From the NCBI RefSeq assembly GCF_000716715.1, contig NZ_JNYJ01000013.1, positions 186,001-250,000 on the forward strand: a stretch of 64,000 nt of DNA, given 5' to 3'. Position numbers and translations under genes: made by a program. Positions 1 through 7,484 of this stretch are shown piece after piece. Numbering within the stretch: position 1 is the stretch's first letter; the number at the start of each line of letters is the position of its first letter. This DNA comes from Dactylosporangium aurantiacum. Lineage in GTDB: Bacteria; Actinomycetota; Actinomycetes; Mycobacteriales; Micromonosporaceae. The notes beneath the pieces are model-generated. The model made no database searches. It was given only the letters and a program-made list of their open reading frames with translations, and was not told where the DNA came from.

Positions 1-1
1 G

Positions 2-829
2 CCCTACAGCGGCGACCCGTACAGCGGCGCGCCCTATGCCGGCTACCAAAGCAGTGGACCCTCGTTCCCCGACCAGCAGGTGAGTGGCTCCGGCTACCCC
101 GGCGGCGGCTACCCGGGTCAGGCCAGCGGTCCGGCCTACCCTGGCCAGGTCAGCGGCCCGCCGGCGTTCCCGCCGGCCACCTACGGCGGGCAGTACGGCT
201 CGTCGCCGACGCCTCCGCGCCGCAACAAGTTCATGATGCCGCTGATCGCGCTGTCCGGCGTGGTCGTGGTGCTCGTGATCGCGATCGTCGCCGTGGTCGC
301 CCTGCGCAAGGACGACGACCCGAAGAACGTCGCCGACCCGGGCAAGAGCGCCAACGCGACCGCCAGCGGCAGCGCCGCGGCCGATTCCAAGATCGACAAG
401 TGCCTCGTCGGCACCTGGCAGACCACGACCTACACCCAGACCGCCGCGGTGGACGGTGTCGAGGGTGGCCTGTCGCTCAGCCTGACGAAGAACGGCTCGA
501 CGCTCAAGTTCACGTCGGACGGGAAGCTCACCGAGACGTTCGTGGACACGGTGTTCAACGCGAGCCCGATGATCGCGGGTCAGAAGGTGCCGCTCACGGT
601 CACCGTCAACGCGACCATGAACGCGGACGTCCAGACCACCAGTGGCAGCATCATCTACTCCAACATCAAGACGAGCGGCAACATGGTGACGACCGTGCCG
701 TCGCTGGGCAAGAGCGAGACCGACACCTACGACGCGGACGACAGCCCGGCCAAGTACACGTGCAGCGGTGACAACCTGAGCTTCAGCAACCCCCAGCTCC
801 AGGCCACCGCGAAGCGCACGGCGTCCTAG
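2..829 (+). CDS. Gly/Pro/Tyr-rich single-pass membrane protein, 5'-truncated by the window edge
   Basis: The reading frame is open from base 2, so the true start lies upstream; an internal GTG at 80 is only a later in-frame codon. The visible N-terminal part is a cytoplasmic repeat rich in Gly, Pro, Ser and Tyr (YPG/YSG motifs). One hydrophobic segment follows (MPLIALSGVVVV..., about nt 233-305), then an Ala/Ser linker and an extracellular domain of about 150 residues with two cysteines (DKCLVGTWQ and YTCSG). This is the usual plan of actinobacterial envelope proteins of unknown function; the protein at 43428-44168 shares the plan but not the outer domain. Its stop codon shares the four bases CTAG with the stop of the converging MFS gene. 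No function can be assigned. Confidence 0.75.
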   Translation, partial: PYSGDPYSGAPYAGYQSSGPSFPDQQVSGSGYPGGGYPGQASGPAYPGQVSGPPAFPPATYGGQYGSSPTPPRRNKFMMPLIALSGVVVVLVIAIVAVVALRKDDDPKNVADPGKSANATASGSAAADSKIDKCLVGTWQTTTYTQTAAVDGVEGGLSLSLTKNGSTLKFTSDGKLTETFVDTVFNASPMIAGQKVPLTVTVNATMNADVQTTSGSIIYSNIKTSGNMVTTVPSLGKSETDTYDADDSPAKYTCSGDNLSFSNPQLQATAKRTAS

Positions 830-2196
830 CGGCTGACCAGCACCTCCGAGGTCCCGTCGGGTTGCGCGATGTCGTCGCCCACCCGGCGGGCCCACCGGCC
901 GCCCAGCAGCCCGTAGGCGGCGGCGGCCAGCACGTAGCCCACCGCGACCAGGCTCAGCACGAGTGCCGAGCGGCCGTTGTACGGCAGGGTGAGCGCGCCG
1001 ATGTACATGCCGGCGACCAGCATGATGTTGAACGCGGTGTCGTTGATGCTGAAGACCCGCCCCCGGAACTCGTCCGCGCACTCGTGCTGCAGTGACGTGT
1101 CCGCGACGATCTTGATCGCCTGAGCCGCCAGGCTGGTCACGAACACCGCCCCGAGCAGCAGCACCGGGTCGAAGGGCAGCCCGAAGCCGAGGATCGCCGC
1201 GCCCGTGGCCGCCAGCACCGCGGTCACCCAGCGCCAGCCGCCGATCCGGCGGGCCACCGGCGGCGTCACGAAGGACGCCAGCAGCATCCCGACGCCGCCG
1301 GCGACGAACGCCTTGGCGATGGTGCCGAAGGAGTCGCTGACCTCGTCACCGGTGTTGAACACGGTGCGGAACAGCAGCAGGCAGGCCAGCAGCACGACGC
1401 CGTAGAGCAGCCGGAACGCCGCCTGCACCAGGACCAGGTAGGCGGCGCCGCGCTTCGCCGCGAGGTGCCGGACCCCGGCGATCGTGCCGCGGTTGACGTC
1501 GCCGACCGCCTCCCGGATCGAGTGCTTGGCCTGCTGCGCGGCGTCCGGGCCGAGTTCGTCGGCGGTGAAGGAGGACCGGCCGATCAGGGCGGAGACCAGG
1601 TAGAAGCCGGCCGCCATGGCGGCGACCAGGGCATAGCCGTGGAACGAGGTCGCCAGCACCGTCTTGATCATCGCCGCGCCGGCGCCGATCCCGACGGAGA
1701 AGCTCAGTGAGCCGAGCGTCGCGGAGAACGAGTTGGCGGTCACCAGCATGTGGTCGTCGACCACGTGGGGGGTCGCGGCGGACAGCCCGGCCAGGAAGAA
1801 CCGGTTCAACCCCGTCACCACGAGCGCCAGCAGGAACGGCACCGGCGACTCGTGGCCCTGCCAGATGTACAGGGCGATCGGCAGCACCAGGACCGTGCGC
1901 AGCAGGTTGGCCCGGGAGATGATCGTGCGCCGCCGCCACCGGTCCAGGAACACCCCGACATATGGCCCGATCAGCGAATACGGCAGCAGCAGCACGGCGA
2001 AGCCGGCCGCGATCGCCATTGCGCCGGCGCGCTGCTCCGGGTTGAACAGCACGGTGCCGGCCAGCGCGCCCTGGAAGAGGCCGTCGCCGATCTGCGCCAC
2101 CATCCGGACGCCGAGCAGCCGCCGGAAGCCGCGTTGCCGCAGGACCGCCCGCACGAAATGGGACTGCGGATGGAGTGCTGCGGTGACGGAGGACAC
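826..2196 (-). CDS. MFS transporter (drug-exporter-like)
   Basis: A 456-residue polytopic membrane protein with about 12 hydrophobic segments. A positively charged loop after the second helix (FLDRWRRRTI) fits the MFS motif A region (GxLaDrxGrr). The central loop around residue 215 is hydrophilic and separates two six-helix halves, as in MFS exporters. The substrate cannot be read from the sequence. The GTG start at 2196 is chosen because a TAGGCT -10 box ends 6 nt before it, which predicts a leaderless mRNA. The gene converges on the upstream membrane-protein gene with a 4-bp CTAG stop overlap. Confidence 0.8.
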   Translation of the reverse strand: MSSVTAALHPQSHFVRAVLRQRGFRRLLGVRMVAQIGDGLFQGALAGTVLFNPEQRAGAMAIAAGFAVLLLPYSLIGPYVGVFLDRWRRRTIISRANLLRTVLVLPIALYIWQGHESPVPFLLALVVTGLNRFFLAGLSAATPHVVDDHMLVTANSFSATLGSLSFSVGIGAGAAMIKTVLATSFHGYALVAAMAAGFYLVSALIGRSSFTADELGPDAAQQAKHSIREAVGDVNRGTIAGVRHLAAKRGAAYLVLVQAAFRLLYGVVLLACLLLFRTVFNTGDEVSDSFGTIAKAFVAGGVGMLLASFVTPPVARRIGGWRWVTAVLAATGAAILGFGLPFDPVLLLGAVFVTSLAAQAIKIVADTSLQHECADEFRGRVFSINDTAFNIMLVAGMYIGALTLPYNGRSALVLSLVAVGYVLAAAAYGLLGGRWARRVGDDIAQPDGTSEVLVSR

Positions 2197-2202
2197 GGCA
2201 AA

Positions 2203-2208
2203 AGCCTA
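2203..2208 (-). promoter_or_regulatory. -10 box TAGGCT of the MFS gene, leaderless type
   Basis: TAGGCT on the minus strand lies 6 nt before the GTG at 2196. Transcription would begin at or next to the start codon. No Shine-Dalgarno sequence is present. Confidence 0.5.
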
Positions 2209-2287
2209 CGGCCCGTTCAGGCGGACGCACCTGCCAAAGCTCGGTGAAGGCCGGTTCCCCGACCTCCACCGAGCGATGTGCCAGCTG

Positions 2288-3805
2288 TCAGGCCTTCGGC
2301 GGCTCGACCGCGATGCGGCCGTTGACCGGCTCCTCCACCGCGGCGCCGCTGAGCCTGCCGAGGAGTTTCGCCAGGTCGATGCCGGTCAGGTCGGTGCTGA
2401 GCTGCAGGCCCTGCGCCACGGTGCCGGCGACCGACCTGGTGAGCGACGACGCGCCGTCGGTGGAGATGACGGTCATCTTGTCGATGTTGCTCATCGGCTC
2501 GCTCGCGGCCTTGACCACGTCGGGCATCACCCGCACCAGCAGGTCCAGGATCGCCGCCTCCCCGTAGGTGGCGAACGCGTCGGCCTTGAGCTTCATCGCC
2601 TCGGCCTCCGCCTGGCCGCGGGCCAGGATCGCCGACGCCTCGGCGACACCCTCGCGCTCCAGGGCCTCCGCGATCGCCACCCGCCGCCGCTGCTCGGCCT
2701 CACCTTCCTTGGCGCCCTCGATCGCGTTGGCCTCCGCGAGCGCGGCCCGCCGGGACCGCTCGCCCTCACCGGTCAGGCGGGCCTGCTCGGCCGAGCCCTG
2801 TGCGGCGGCAATGACGGCCTGCCGCTGCGCCTCCGCCTTGAAGATCGCGGCGTTCTTCGCCGCCTCGGCCTCCTGCTCGACCCGGTAGCGCTCGGCGTCG
2901 GCCGGCTTGCGCACCTCGGTGTCCAGCTGGCGCTGCTTGAGCTCGGCGTTGCGCTCGGCCACCTTCTGCTGCTCGGCCAGGATGACCTGCTCCCGCTCGG
3001 CCTGCGCGAGGGGACCGGCCGCGGCGGAGCGGGCCTTCGCGGCGTCGATCTCGGCCTGGATGGCGGCCTGCTTGAGCGACAGGTTCCGGTTCGCCTCGGC
3101 GATCGCCTCCTCCGCCTTGAGCCGCTCGGACTCGGCGGCCTGGCGGGCGTGCGCCTCGGCGATCGCCGCGTCGCGCAGCACCCGGGCCGCCTCCGGACGG
3201 CCGAGGTCCTGCAGGTAGGAGCCTTCGGCGAAGATGTCCTGCAGCTGGAACGTGTCCAGGACCAGGCCCTGGTTGGTCAGCGAGTGCTCGGCCTCCTCGG
3301 CCACCGCGCTGGCGAACGCGGTCCGATCCCGGATGATCTCCTCGATGGTCAGCCGGCCGACGATCGAGCGCAGCGCACCGGCGAGGACCTCGCTGGTGAA
3401 CAGGTCGATGCCCTGCTGCTGGTTGAGGAACCGCTGGGCGGCGGCCCGGATCGCGTCCTCGGTGCCGCCGACCTTCACGATCGCGACGCCCTGCAGGTTG
3501 GCCCGGATGCCCTGTTTGCTGACCGCGCCGGTGATCTCCACGTGGATGCGGCGGCTGGACAGGTCGAGGACCTGCAGCTTCTGCACGATCGGCACCACGA
3601 ACACCGAGGCGCCCATGACGACCTTCTGGCCGGACAGGTCGGTCGAGCGGGACCCGTCCAGGGCCTGCACCGACTTGCCCTTGCGGCCGGTGATGATGAA
3701 CGCCTCGTTGGAGCCGGCCACCTTGATCCGCGACACCACGAACAGCATCAGGAACAGGATCAGCAGGACCGCGCCGCCGATGGCGATGAGCAGGACCGTA
3801 TTCAT
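2288..3805 (-). CDS. Flotillin / SPFH-domain membrane-scaffold protein
   Basis: The 505-residue product begins with one transmembrane helix (residues 3-25, rich in Leu/Ile/Val). An SPFH (prohibitin-like) domain follows to about residue 200, then a long Ala/Glu/Arg-rich coiled coil (about 210-420) with the repeated EA-type heptads typical of flotillins. The tail is about 80 residues. Length and order match bacterial FloT/YuaG. These proteins organise membrane microdomains. The gene starts 13 bp after the stop of an NfeD-like gene, the conserved partner of flotillins, so the two form an operon. Confidence 0.9.
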   Translation of the reverse strand: MNTVLLIAIGGAVLLILFLMLFVVSRIKVAGSNEAFIITGRKGKSVQALDGSRSTDLSGQKVVMGASVFVVPIVQKLQVLDLSSRRIHVEITGAVSKQGIRANLQGVAIVKVGGTEDAIRAAAQRFLNQQQGIDLFTSEVLAGALRSIVGRLTIEEIIRDRTAFASAVAEEAEHSLTNQGLVLDTFQLQDIFAEGSYLQDLGRPEAARVLRDAAIAEAHARQAAESERLKAEEAIAEANRNLSLKQAAIQAEIDAAKARSAAAGPLAQAEREQVILAEQQKVAERNAELKQRQLDTEVRKPADAERYRVEQEAEAAKNAAIFKAEAQRQAVIAAAQGSAEQARLTGEGERSRRAALAEANAIEGAKEGEAEQRRRVAIAEALEREGVAEASAILARGQAEAEAMKLKADAFATYGEAAILDLLVRVMPDVVKAASEPMSNIDKMTVISTDGASSLTRSVAGTVAQGLQLSTDLTGIDLAKLLGRLSGAAVEEPVNGRIAVEPPKA

Positions 3806-3818
3806 ATGTCCATCCCTT

Positions 3819-4325
3819 CTAGAAAGGGGTTTCTTCGACGATCACGCTGGTGGAACTGGTCGCCTCCACCACGAGCACCCGGGTGCCGAGCGCGATCGGG
3901 TGGTCGGCCCGGGCGCTGACCTTCAGTGGCTGGCCGCCGAGGGAGATACGCACCTCGCCGAAGCCGTTCGTGGTGATCGGGGTGACGACCACCCCGGTGG
4001 TGCCGACCATGTCGCGTTGGGTGGGTGTGGCGTCCGTGCGCATGTTCATCGCCATCCGGGCGAGCCGGGTCGCCAGCCACGCGGTCGGCACGGCGGCGGC
4101 GAGACCGCCGAGCAGCGCGACGGCCGGCCCGCCGGGGAGGTGGAGGGCCGCCACGATCGCGCCGCCGAATCCGAACGCGCCGACGAAACCGGCGATCGCC
4201 GGCAGGGAGAACACGCCGCCGGCGTCGGGATGGTCCACGTCGAAATGCAGCAGGTCGCCGACCAGCAAGGACACGGCCAGCACGAGCACGCCCAGACCGC
4301 CGAGGATCAGAAATGCCACATCCAT
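3819..4325 (-). CDS. NfeD-like membrane protein, flotillin partner
   Basis: A 168-residue protein with an N-terminal helix (VAFLILGGLGVLVLAVSLLVG), two further hydrophobic segments (about residues 36-75) and a C-terminal OB-fold-like domain (MVGTTGVVVTPI ... TRVLVVEA) as in NfeD proteins. The ATG at 4325 is chosen over longer frames because a GGGAGGGGG Shine-Dalgarno stretch precedes it and the hydrophobic N-terminus begins there. The frame further upstream would run into the divergent ogt gene. NfeD and flotillin are usually adjacent and thought to act together in the membrane. Confidence 0.8.
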   Translation of the reverse strand: MDVAFLILGGLGVLVLAVSLLVGDLLHFDVDHPDAGGVFSLPAIAGFVGAFGFGGAIVAALHLPGGPAVALLGGLAAAVPTAWLATRLARMAMNMRTDATPTQRDMVGTTGVVVTPITTNGFGEVRISLGGQPLKVSARADHPIALGTRVLVVEATSSTSVIVEETPF

Positions 4326-4407
4326 CGCCGGTCCCCCTCCCGCTAGACCTGGAGGGTAGCTATCGGACGCAAATCTGACACTCGCGTGTTCGGGCACAAT
4401 TGGTCGC

Positions 4408-4890
4408 GTGCGTTGGGCGGAGATGCAGGCGCCGATCGATGCGGTCGGGATCGCGGTGGACGACACCGGCGTGTGCGCGGTCCGGTTCGGCGGCGCGGCC
4501 GGCCCGCTGACCGGTGGTGATCCGGTGCTCGACCAGGCGGTCAAGGAGCTGACCCGCTATTTCGCCGGCGAGTCCGCGCCGTTCACGGTCCCGCTGTCGG
4601 TGCGGGGTGGCTCGCAGTTCGAGCGGGCCGTCTGGCGGGCGTTGTGGGCCATCCCGTACGCGGAGATGCGCACCTACGGGCAGATCGCCGCCGCGGTCGG
4701 CGAGCCGGACGGCGCCAGGGCGGTCGGGGTCGCCTGCAACCGCAACCCGCTGCCGATCATCGTGCCCTGCCACCGGGTCGTGGGCGCCGACGGCAAGATG
4801 GTCGGCTTCGGCGGCGGCATCTGGCGCAAGAAGCTGCTGCTGGAGCTGGAGGCCAAGGTGCGCATCGAGCGCGAGTTCGGCCTGTTCTGA
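4408..4890 (+). CDS. ogt: Methylated-DNA--[protein]-cysteine S-methyltransferase
   Basis: A 160-residue single-domain O6-alkylguanine-DNA alkyltransferase. The active-site motif PCHRVVG (acceptor Cys), preceded by NRNPLPIIV, lies around residues 110-128. The helix-turn-helix region with the arginine finger (RAVGVACNRNP) and the YAEMRTYGQIA segment are present. It transfers alkyl groups from O6-guanine to its own cysteine in one irreversible step. The GTG at 4408 is used; an ATG at 4423 is an alternative. A strong terminator follows directly. Confidence 0.9.
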   Translation: MRWAEMQAPIDAVGIAVDDTGVCAVRFGGAAGPLTGGDPVLDQAVKELTRYFAGESAPFTVPLSVRGGSQFERAVWRALWAIPYAEMRTYGQIAAAVGEPDGARAVGVACNRNPLPIIVPCHRVVGADGKMVGFGGGIWRKKLLLELEAKVRIEREFGLF

Positions 4891-4894
4891 CAAA

Positions 4895-4929
4895 GTTCAG
4901 GGCCCCTCCCGGAGGAAGGGGCCCTGAAC
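4895..4929. terminator. Bidirectional hairpin terminator between ogt and ino1
   Basis: A perfect 13-bp inverted repeat (GTTCAGGGCCCCT and its complement) with a 9-nt loop sits between the converging ogt and ino1 genes. There is no long T tract, as is common in actinobacteria. Confidence 0.8.
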
Positions 4930-4946
4930 GCCATGAAGGAGAAAGG

Positions 4947-6026
4947 TCAGCGCTCGATCTCGCCGGCGATGAACTGCTCGACCGACTGGTGCGCGTCGTG
5001 GTCGTTGTACTGCACCGGCGGCGACTTCATGAAGTAGCTCGACGCGGACAGGATCGGACCGCCGATGCCCCGGTCCTTGGCGATCTTCGCGGCGCGCAGC
5101 GCGTCGATGATGACGCCCGCCGAGTTGGGCGAGTCCCAGACCTCGAGCTTCAGCTCCGCGTTGAGCGGGGTGTCGCCGAAGGACTTGCCCTCGAGGCGGA
5201 TGTAGGCCCACTTGCGGTCGTCGAGCCACGGCACGTGGTCCGACGGGCCGATGTGAACGTCGGACTTCACCATCTCGTGCGGGATCTGCGAGGTCACCGA
5301 CTGGGTCTTCGAGATCTTCTTCGAGACCAGGCGGGTGCGCTCCAGCATGTTCATGAAGTCCATGTTGCCGCCGAAGTTCAGCTGGTACGTGCGCAGCAGC
5401 TCGACGCCGCGGTCCTCGAACAGCTTCGCGAGGGCGCGGTGCACGATCGTGGCGCCGACCTGGCTCTTGATGTCGTCACCGACGATCGGCAGCCCGGCGT
5501 CGGTGAACTTCTGCGCCCACGCCGGGTCGGAGGCGATGAACACCGGCAGCGCGTTGACGAAGGCGCAGCCCGCGTCGATCGCGGCCTGGGCGTAGAACTT
5601 GGCCGCCTGCTCCGAGCCGACCGGCAGGTAGCAGACCAGCACGTCGACCTGGGCGTCGCGCAGCGCCGCGACGACGTCGACCGGCTGCTCGTCGGACTCG
5701 TCGATCATCTCGCGGTAGTACTGGCCCAGGCCGTCGAGGGTCGGGCCACGCTGGACGGTGACGCCGGTGGGCGGCACGTCGCAGAACTGGATGGTGTTGT
5801 TCTCGCTGGCGCTGATCGCGGCGGCGAGGTCCTGACCGACCTTCTTCGCGTCGACGTCGAAGGCGGCGACGAACTGCACGTCACCGACGTGGTAGTCGCC
5901 GAACTTGACGTGCATGAGACCCGGAACCCGGTCATTCGGGTCGGCGGTGCGGTAATACTCCACGCCCTGAACCAGGGACGAGGCGCAGTTGCCGACACCG
6001 ACGATGGCAACGCGGACGGAGCCCAT
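4947..6026 (-). CDS. ino1: Inositol-3-phosphate synthase
   Basis: A 359-residue protein matching actinobacterial Ino1. It has an N-terminal Rossmann motif ([14 protein letters not shown]), a DVPPTG loop, the [16 protein letters not shown] segment, [13 protein letters not shown], and the NFGGNMDF...SKKISKTQ block holding catalytic lysines. It converts glucose-6-phosphate to inositol-1-phosphate with NAD, the first step to mycothiol and phosphatidylinositol. The ATG at 6026 is supported by AAGGAGG about 8 nt upstream; longer frames enter padR. It lies 23 bp after padR and is probably co-transcribed, the same pairing as Rv0046c/Rv0047c in M. tuberculosis. Confidence 0.95.
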   Translation of the reverse strand: MGSVRVAIVGVGNCASSLVQGVEYYRTADPNDRVPGLMHVKFGDYHVGDVQFVAAFDVDAKKVGQDLAAAISASENNTIQFCDVPPTGVTVQRGPTLDGLGQYYREMIDESDEQPVDVVAALRDAQVDVLVCYLPVGSEQAAKFYAQAAIDAGCAFVNALPVFIASDPAWAQKFTDAGLPIVGDDIKSQVGATIVHRALAKLFEDRGVELLRTYQLNFGGNMDFMNMLERTRLVSKKISKTQSVTSQIPHEMVKSDVHIGPSDHVPWLDDRKWAYIRLEGKSFGDTPLNAELKLEVWDSPNSAGVIIDALRAAKIAKDRGIGGPILSASSYFMKSPPVQYNDHDAHQSVEQFIAGEIER

Positions 6027-6049
6027 CGCGGATGCCTCCTTCTTGTTGT

Positions 6050-6649
6050 TCACGATGACCGCTCCGGATCTGCCGAAGGCGGCTGAGGGGTGGTGCCATT
6101 GCGTTCGTTCGCAATGAGCTCTTCGAGCCAGCGGACCTCGCGCTCGCACGCGTCCAGGCCGTGGCGTTGCAGCTCCAGGGTGTAGGCGTCGAGCCGCTCC
6201 GCGGCCCGGCTCAACACGTCGCGCATGCCCTCGCGGCGCTCCTCCACCCGGCGGCGGCGGCCCTCGAGGATCCGCAGTCTGGTCGCCGGGTCGGTGCGGG
6301 CGAAGAACGCGAAATGCACTCCGAAGCCGGCCTCGCTGTCGTAGGTCTCGGGGCCGGCGGCGGTGAGCAGCTCCTGGAAGCGCTCCTTGCCTTCCGCGGT
6401 GATCGTGTAGACCACGCGGCCGCGCTTGCCGGTCAGCAGGGGGACCTCATCGGGTGACGTCGGCATGCCGTCCGGCGGCGCACCCTCGGAAATCCAGCCG
6501 TCCGATTGAAGTCGACGAAGAGTGGGGTAGAGGGAGCCGTAGCTGATCGCGGCCCGAAACGCGCCCAGCTTGGTCGTGAGTTGTTTGCGCAGCTCATAGC
6601 CATGCATCGGGGATTCGTGGAGCAGGCCCAGGATCGCCAGTTCGAGCAT
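6050..6649 (-). CDS. PadR-family transcriptional regulator
   Basis: A 199-residue PadR protein. The N-terminal winged helix ([23 protein letters not shown], then [18 protein letters not shown]) is diagnostic. A C-terminal helical dimerisation domain of about 90 residues follows ([13 protein letters not shown] to the end), as in PadR subfamily 1. The ATG at 6649 has GGGGGGAGG upstream. A perfect operator lies 27 bp before the start, so the protein probably represses its own promoter and with it ino1. The inducer is unknown. Confidence 0.9.
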   Translation of the reverse strand: MLELAILGLLHESPMHGYELRKQLTTKLGAFRAAISYGSLYPTLRRLQSDGWISEGAPPDGMPTSPDEVPLLTGKRGRVVYTITAEGKERFQELLTAAGPETYDSEAGFGVHFAFFARTDPATRLRILEGRRRRVEERREGMRDVLSRAAERLDAYTLELQRHGLDACEREVRWLEELIANERNGTTPQPPSADPERSS

Positions 6650-6675
6650 TCCCAGCCTCCCCCCGTTAACCCGGC

Positions 6676-6698
6676 CGATGTATCGGTCCGATACATCG
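6676..6698. promoter_or_regulatory. PadR operator, perfect 11-1-11 palindrome
   Basis: Arms CGATGTATCGG and CCGATACATCG flank a single T. The core ATGTAT-N7-ATACAT matches the classical PadR-family site (ATGT...ACAT). It lies 27 bp upstream of padR and about 135 bp upstream of the divergent gene at 6835. Confidence 0.85.
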
Positions 6699-6821
6699 CA
6701 ACGGTAGGCCGATGTCCGAACGGATGCAACGATGCTGACCGAGTGGCCTGGACCACAGCGCTGATCGTCTATCCGACGGTTACCGATCGTGACCGATGTC
6801 GCCGAGTCGCGCGGGACCGCG

Positions 6822-6827
6822 TACCCT
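6822..6827 (+). promoter_or_regulatory. -10 box TACCCT of the DUF5318 gene, leaderless type
   Basis: TACCCT ends 7 nt before the ATG at 6835, with no Shine-Dalgarno sequence, so the transcript is probably leaderless. Confidence 0.5.
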
Positions 6828-6834
6828 CGGGCGC

Positions 6835-7269
6835 ATGCGTACCCAGCGTCAGGTGGTCGACTTCTCCTTGCGGAGACGCGCCCTGCTGCGTGAGGTGCAT
6901 TCCGGGCGCGTCGGCACCTATGAGGTCTGCGACGCGTCGCCATACCTGAAGAGCGCAGCGAAATTCCACGGGGAGCCGACGGAGGAGCTGTGCCCGGTGT
7001 GCCGCCGGGAGAACCTCACCCATGTGCACTACATCTATGGGGATGAGCTGCGGCAGTCGTCAGGTCAGGCCCGCCGCCTGACCGAGCTGCCGATCCTGGC
7101 GATGACGCTGAGTGAGTTTCACGTCTACGTGGTGGAGGTCTGCCGCGCCTGCGGCTGGAACCATCTCGTGGAGCAGTATCTGCTGGGTCGGGACGGCCTT
7201 GCGGCCGGATCGGACGATGGAGCCGGCGGTCGGTCGTCGACGCGGATCCGAGGAGGGGCGGCCGAGTGA
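6835..7269 (+). CDS. DUF5318 family protein, putative zinc-ribbon (Rv0049-like)
   Basis: A 144-residue soluble protein with two CxxC pairs, CPVC (about residue 52) and CRAC (about residue 105), that could bind one zinc ion. Conserved-looking stretches are YEVCDASPYLKSAAKFHGEP and LTHVHYIYGD. Its position before the PBP gene matches Rv0049 before ponA1 in M. tuberculosis; the function is unknown. The ATG at 6835 follows a TACCCT box by 7 nt. The stop overlaps a downstream small frame by 4 bp (GTGA). Confidence 0.8.
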   Translation: MRTQRQVVDFSLRRRALLREVHSGRVGTYEVCDASPYLKSAAKFHGEPTEELCPVCRRENLTHVHYIYGDELRQSSGQARRLTELPILAMTLSEFHVYVVEVCRACGWNHLVEQYLLGRDGLAAGSDDGAGGRSSTRIRGGAAE

Positions 7270-7484
7270 ACCTGGCCCGCATGACCATCCGTGGTCACTG
7301 CGGCGGGCCGATTTGCATCGATGCCCTGACGGGCGGCGACCGCCGCCCGCACGGCCGCGGGGCGCAGCGCCCGCCGGCCGTGCAGACCGCAGACTTGAGA
7401 CCTGACCGACGAGTGCCTCAGCTCACAGACATGGTGGCGACGGAGCATGCGACAACGACGCAACCGGCAAGGTGGGACGAATGA
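7266..7484 (+). CDS. Possible 72-residue coupled small protein
   Basis: The frame overlaps the upstream stop (GTGA) and the downstream PBP start (ATGA), each by 4 bp. AGGAGGGG sits 8-9 nt before its GTG. These junctions are typical of translational coupling. The product (CGGPICIDAL..., Arg/Pro-rich) resembles nothing I recognise, and GC bias at third positions falls off in its second half. It may only be a coupling device for the PBP or a chance frame. Confidence 0.3.
   Translation: MNLARMTIRGHCGGPICIDALTGGDRRPHGRGAQRPPAVQTADLRPDRRVPQLTDMVATEHATTTQPARWDE

Noticed and set aside
1664..3919. Plus-strand open frame of 751 codons over the flotillin gene
   Set aside because: Leu/Gly/Arg/Asp-rich shadow; the minus strand has a clear flotillin.
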